DNA of 7,638 bases from DAOSWM01 sp035380045 (GTDB taxonomy: Bacteria > Bacteroidota > Bacteroidia > Bacteroidales > Tenuifilaceae): positions 1 through 7,638 of the forward strand of contig DAOSWM010000106.1 in the NCBI GenBank assembly GCA_035380045.1. Reading direction: 5' to 3'. The translations under genes were made by a program, and so were the position numbers. Positions 6,395 through 7,638 of the stretch are shown piece after piece. The notes under the pieces are model-generated. The model searched no databases. It was not told the DNA's origin and worked only from the letters and a program-made list of their open reading frames with translations. How positions within the stretch are numbered: position 1 is the stretch's first letter; each line of letters starts with the position of its first letter.

Positions 6395-6991
6395 TTATTC
6401 AAATTTTTCATCTAATATGCAACCAATTAATGTTCCTAACGAGCCATCTACTGTTATTCCTTTAACAGGTGAAAGGTGAAAATAATCCTGACGAATAAAA
6501 TTTATGTTTTGCAATGAAAATTTAGTCTTTTTATTCATAAAAAGAACAGAAAAAAGAATTGCGACTTTTAAAGTAGTTGACCGGACCCTTTTACTATTCA
6601 GCGAATACCTTGCTGGATGAATGTGAACGTAACGGTTTGTAAATCGACCAAAAGTTAACGTCCATACCGAACCATCCTGAAGGGTAATATTTCTGAAGTT
6701 TCCTCCTTGAATAATCCAACTATTGTAACTTTCAATATCTAAGCAATTTTCACGAAATAAACAGTCAACTATTTGACCAGCAATTTCCGAAGGAGTTAAT
6801 GAACCAATGTATATATCCAACACCGCACCTTTAATGCATATTAGTTGCTCAAGTAGGCTATCAATAAAATCGATGTTACAAAAAGGTATTGCTTCCCTAA
6901 TAAAACCTAAATGGTGTTTCCAAACGTTTAATGCAATGGGTTTGGGAAGTGCTTTATCGAAAGATTTATAAAACCTTACACTTTTCATCAT
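6395..6991 (-). CDS. Protein of unknown function, 198 residues
   Basis: I do not recognise a named family. The protein starts MMKSVRFYKSF, so the start may be 6991 or 6988. It has no signal peptide. Visible features are an N-terminal segment with W-K-H-H-L-G-F-I, a D-G-S-V-W-T-L-T-F-G strand-like segment, an H-I-H-P-A-R-Y motif followed by a basic patch, one short hydrophobic stretch (VAILFSVLF), and a C terminus ending S-P-V-K-G-I-T-V-D-G-S-L-G-T-L-I-G-C-I-L. The last two parts look like conserved blocks, so it is probably a real gene rather than a chance frame, and the frame is fully open. By hand count, 6421-6960 has 184 G/C in 540 bases (34%), against 87 in 180 (48%) for three sampled blocks of the substrate-binding protein gene. 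This suggests a different origin or weak selection. A terminator hairpin ends just upstream of its start, and its promoter is unclear. Confidence 0.7.
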   Translation of the reverse strand: MMKSVRFYKSFDKALPKPIALNVWKHHLGFIREAIPFCNIDFIDSLLEQLICIKGAVLDIYIGSLTPSEIAGQIVDCLFRENCLDIESYNSWIIQGGNFRNITLQDGSVWTLTFGRFTNRYVHIHPARYSLNSKRVRSTTLKVAILFSVLFMNKKTKFSLQNINFIRQDYFHLSPVKGITVDGSLGTLIGCILDEKFE

Positions 6992-7000
6992 ATAAATATA

Positions 7001-7034
7001 AAAAGAAAGGCTAACTCATTATAAAAGTTAGCCT
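7001..7034 (-). terminator. Rho-independent terminator of the RNA-binding protein gene
   Basis: AGGCTAACT (7008-7016) pairs with AGTTAGCCT (7026-7034) around a 9-nt loop. On the minus strand the 9-bp stem is followed by TTCTTTTT (7007-7001 and onward), a usable T tract. It lies about 90 bp after the stop of the RRM gene at 7121 and only ten bases before the start codon of the 198-residue gene, so readthrough here would feed that gene. Confidence 0.75.
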
Positions 7035-7071
7035 CTAAACTACTCGCAAGGTATGCGTTATATCGAACCTA

Positions 7072-7103
7072 ACGGGAAAAATACTCCTAGAGAATTATCC
7101 CGT
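7072..7103 (-). other. Imperfect hairpin in the 3' UTR of the RNA-binding protein gene
   Basis: ACGGGA (7072-7077) pairs with TCCCGT (7098-7103). Inside, short AAT/ATT and CTC/GAG pairings close a 3-nt loop, giving a long interrupted stem about 18 bp past the stop codon. No T tract follows it, so it is more likely an RNA stability or protein-binding element than a terminator. Confidence 0.35.
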
Positions 7104-7120
7104 AACTGATTTTCCTGGAA

Positions 7121-7474
7121 CTAGTACCTGGAACCTCTGGAGTTTCCTCCTCCACGATTGAAGCCGCCGCCGCGCTGACCGCCTCCACGTTGGTTGCCAC
7201 CTCTGTAGCCACCACCGGTGTTGCTGCGCTCTTTCCTTTCCTCTGCTTCGTTCACAACGATAGTACGTCCGTCAACCTCAGCACCATTAAGCTCACTGAT
7301 TGCCTTTTTGGCTTGTTCGTCATCAGGCATTTCGATAAAACCGAAACCTTTACTACGACCCGAGAACTTGTCGGTAATAATTCTGGCTGCTGATACTTCG
7401 CCGTACTCTTCAAAAAATTCCTTTAACTCAGACTCCTGCAGACTAAAAGGAAGACTTCCACAAAAAATGTTCAT
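7121..7474 (-). CDS. Single-RRM RNA-binding protein with glycine/arginine-rich tail
   Basis: This is a 117-residue cytosolic RNA-binding protein of the small bacterial RRM type, known from cyanobacteria and Bacteroidota and often linked to cold or stress response. The RRM spans about residues 1-78, with RNP2 I3-F-C-G-S-L8 and RNP1 K42-G-F-G-F-I-E-M49; F4, F44 and F46 are the aromatic residues expected to stack on RNA bases. A short acidic/basic linker (E-A-E-E-R-K-E-R, 76-83) leads to an RGG-like tail from about 87 to 116, with repeats such as R-G-G-G-Q-R-G-G-G-F-N-R. RNP2 reads IFCGSL rather than the commoner I-Y-V-G-N-L, a mild variation. The ATG at 7474 gives the expected domain start. The gene has its own promoter candidate and terminator and appears monocistronic. 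Confidence 0.95.
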   Translation of the reverse strand: MNIFCGSLPFSLQESELKEFFEEYGEVSAARIITDKFSGRSKGFGFIEMPDDEQAKKAISELNGAEVDGRTIVVNEAEERKERSNTGGGYRGGNQRGGGQRGGGFNRGGGNSRGSRY

Positions 7475-7511
7475 AATTAAAATTTAAAAATTAAGTTGGT
7501 AAATGAAGTTC

Positions 7512-7545
7512 CAAAAGTAATCTTATTTATTCATATAAAATCAAA
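7512..7545 (-). promoter_or_regulatory. Candidate promoter of the RNA-binding protein gene
   Basis: On the minus strand TACTTTTG (7519-7512) matches the -7 element TAnnTTTG, and TTTG (7545-7542) lies 22 bp upstream as a -33 element, slightly wider than usual. The implied 5' UTR is about 33 nt, very A/T-rich and without a Shine-Dalgarno sequence. The remaining bases to the window end (7546-7638) hold no gene I can support. Confidence 0.55.
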
Positions 7546-7638
7546 AAAAGTATTTTAATTGAAAAAAAGTTTATTTATTTAACATTCAGCAACTTTTTTG
7601 CTACTTTTCAATCTGAAAATTAAAATAAAAATAGGTAT

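Noticed and set aside
7190..7487. Plus-strand frames opposite the RRM gene
   Set aside because: The RRM motifs and RGG tail on the minus strand are clear, and the opposite frames are by-products of that codon pattern.
7588..7602. AGCAA/TTGCT hairpin near the right edge as a terminator
   Set aside because: A 5-bp stem with an ambiguous T run in a very A/T-rich region is too weak without knowing the neighbouring gene.

Overview
The window reads as a chromosomal segment of a Bacteroidota species, probably Bacteroidales. The evidence is a DUF4831 lipoprotein (a family largely confined to this phylum), start codons without Shine-Dalgarno sequences but with A/T-rich upstream bases, several matches to the Bacteroidota -7 promoter element TAnnTTTG, short lipoprotein signal peptides, and a small single-RRM protein with an RGG tail. 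No rRNA, tRNA, CRISPR array, transposase or phage gene is visible. Seven genes are supported.

Left part (1-2870). An outward-facing pair of TATATTTG boxes suggests that a gene off the left edge diverges from a two-gene plus-strand unit. That unit is nnrE-nnrD, the bifunctional repair enzyme for damaged NAD(P)H, whose stop codon overlaps the start of a DUF4831 lipoprotein gene by one base (TGATG). Both meet a convergent thioredoxin-fold lipoprotein gene, and a strong hairpin terminator reading leftwards sits between them.

Middle part (2894-6300, all minus strand). A monocistronic periplasmic thioredoxin-like gene lies leftmost. To its right are a peptide-type (family 5) ABC substrate-binding lipoprotein gene and, 53 bp downstream of it, a BadF/N-acetylglucosamine-kinase-type gene. 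The pair looks like one transcription unit, possibly for scavenging or recycling cell-wall or peptide material. The gap between them consists mostly of GATT/GGCT tetranucleotide repeats. The binding-protein gene is preceded by a leader of about 190 nt that holds an intrinsic terminator and two mutually exclusive helices, the layout of an attenuator or riboswitch. This is the most interesting non-coding signal in the window.

Right part (6395-7638, minus strand). An AT-rich 198-residue protein of unknown function lies between this leader and an RRM/RGG RNA-binding protein gene. The RNA-binding gene has a recognisable promoter and a hairpin-rich 3' UTR. Its terminator ends only about ten bases before the start codon of the unknown gene, so how that gene is transcribed is unclear.

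Most of the window is ordinary housekeeping content. The leader at 6171-6292, the tetranucleotide repeat at 4409-4448 and the AT-rich orphan gene are the points worth checking.
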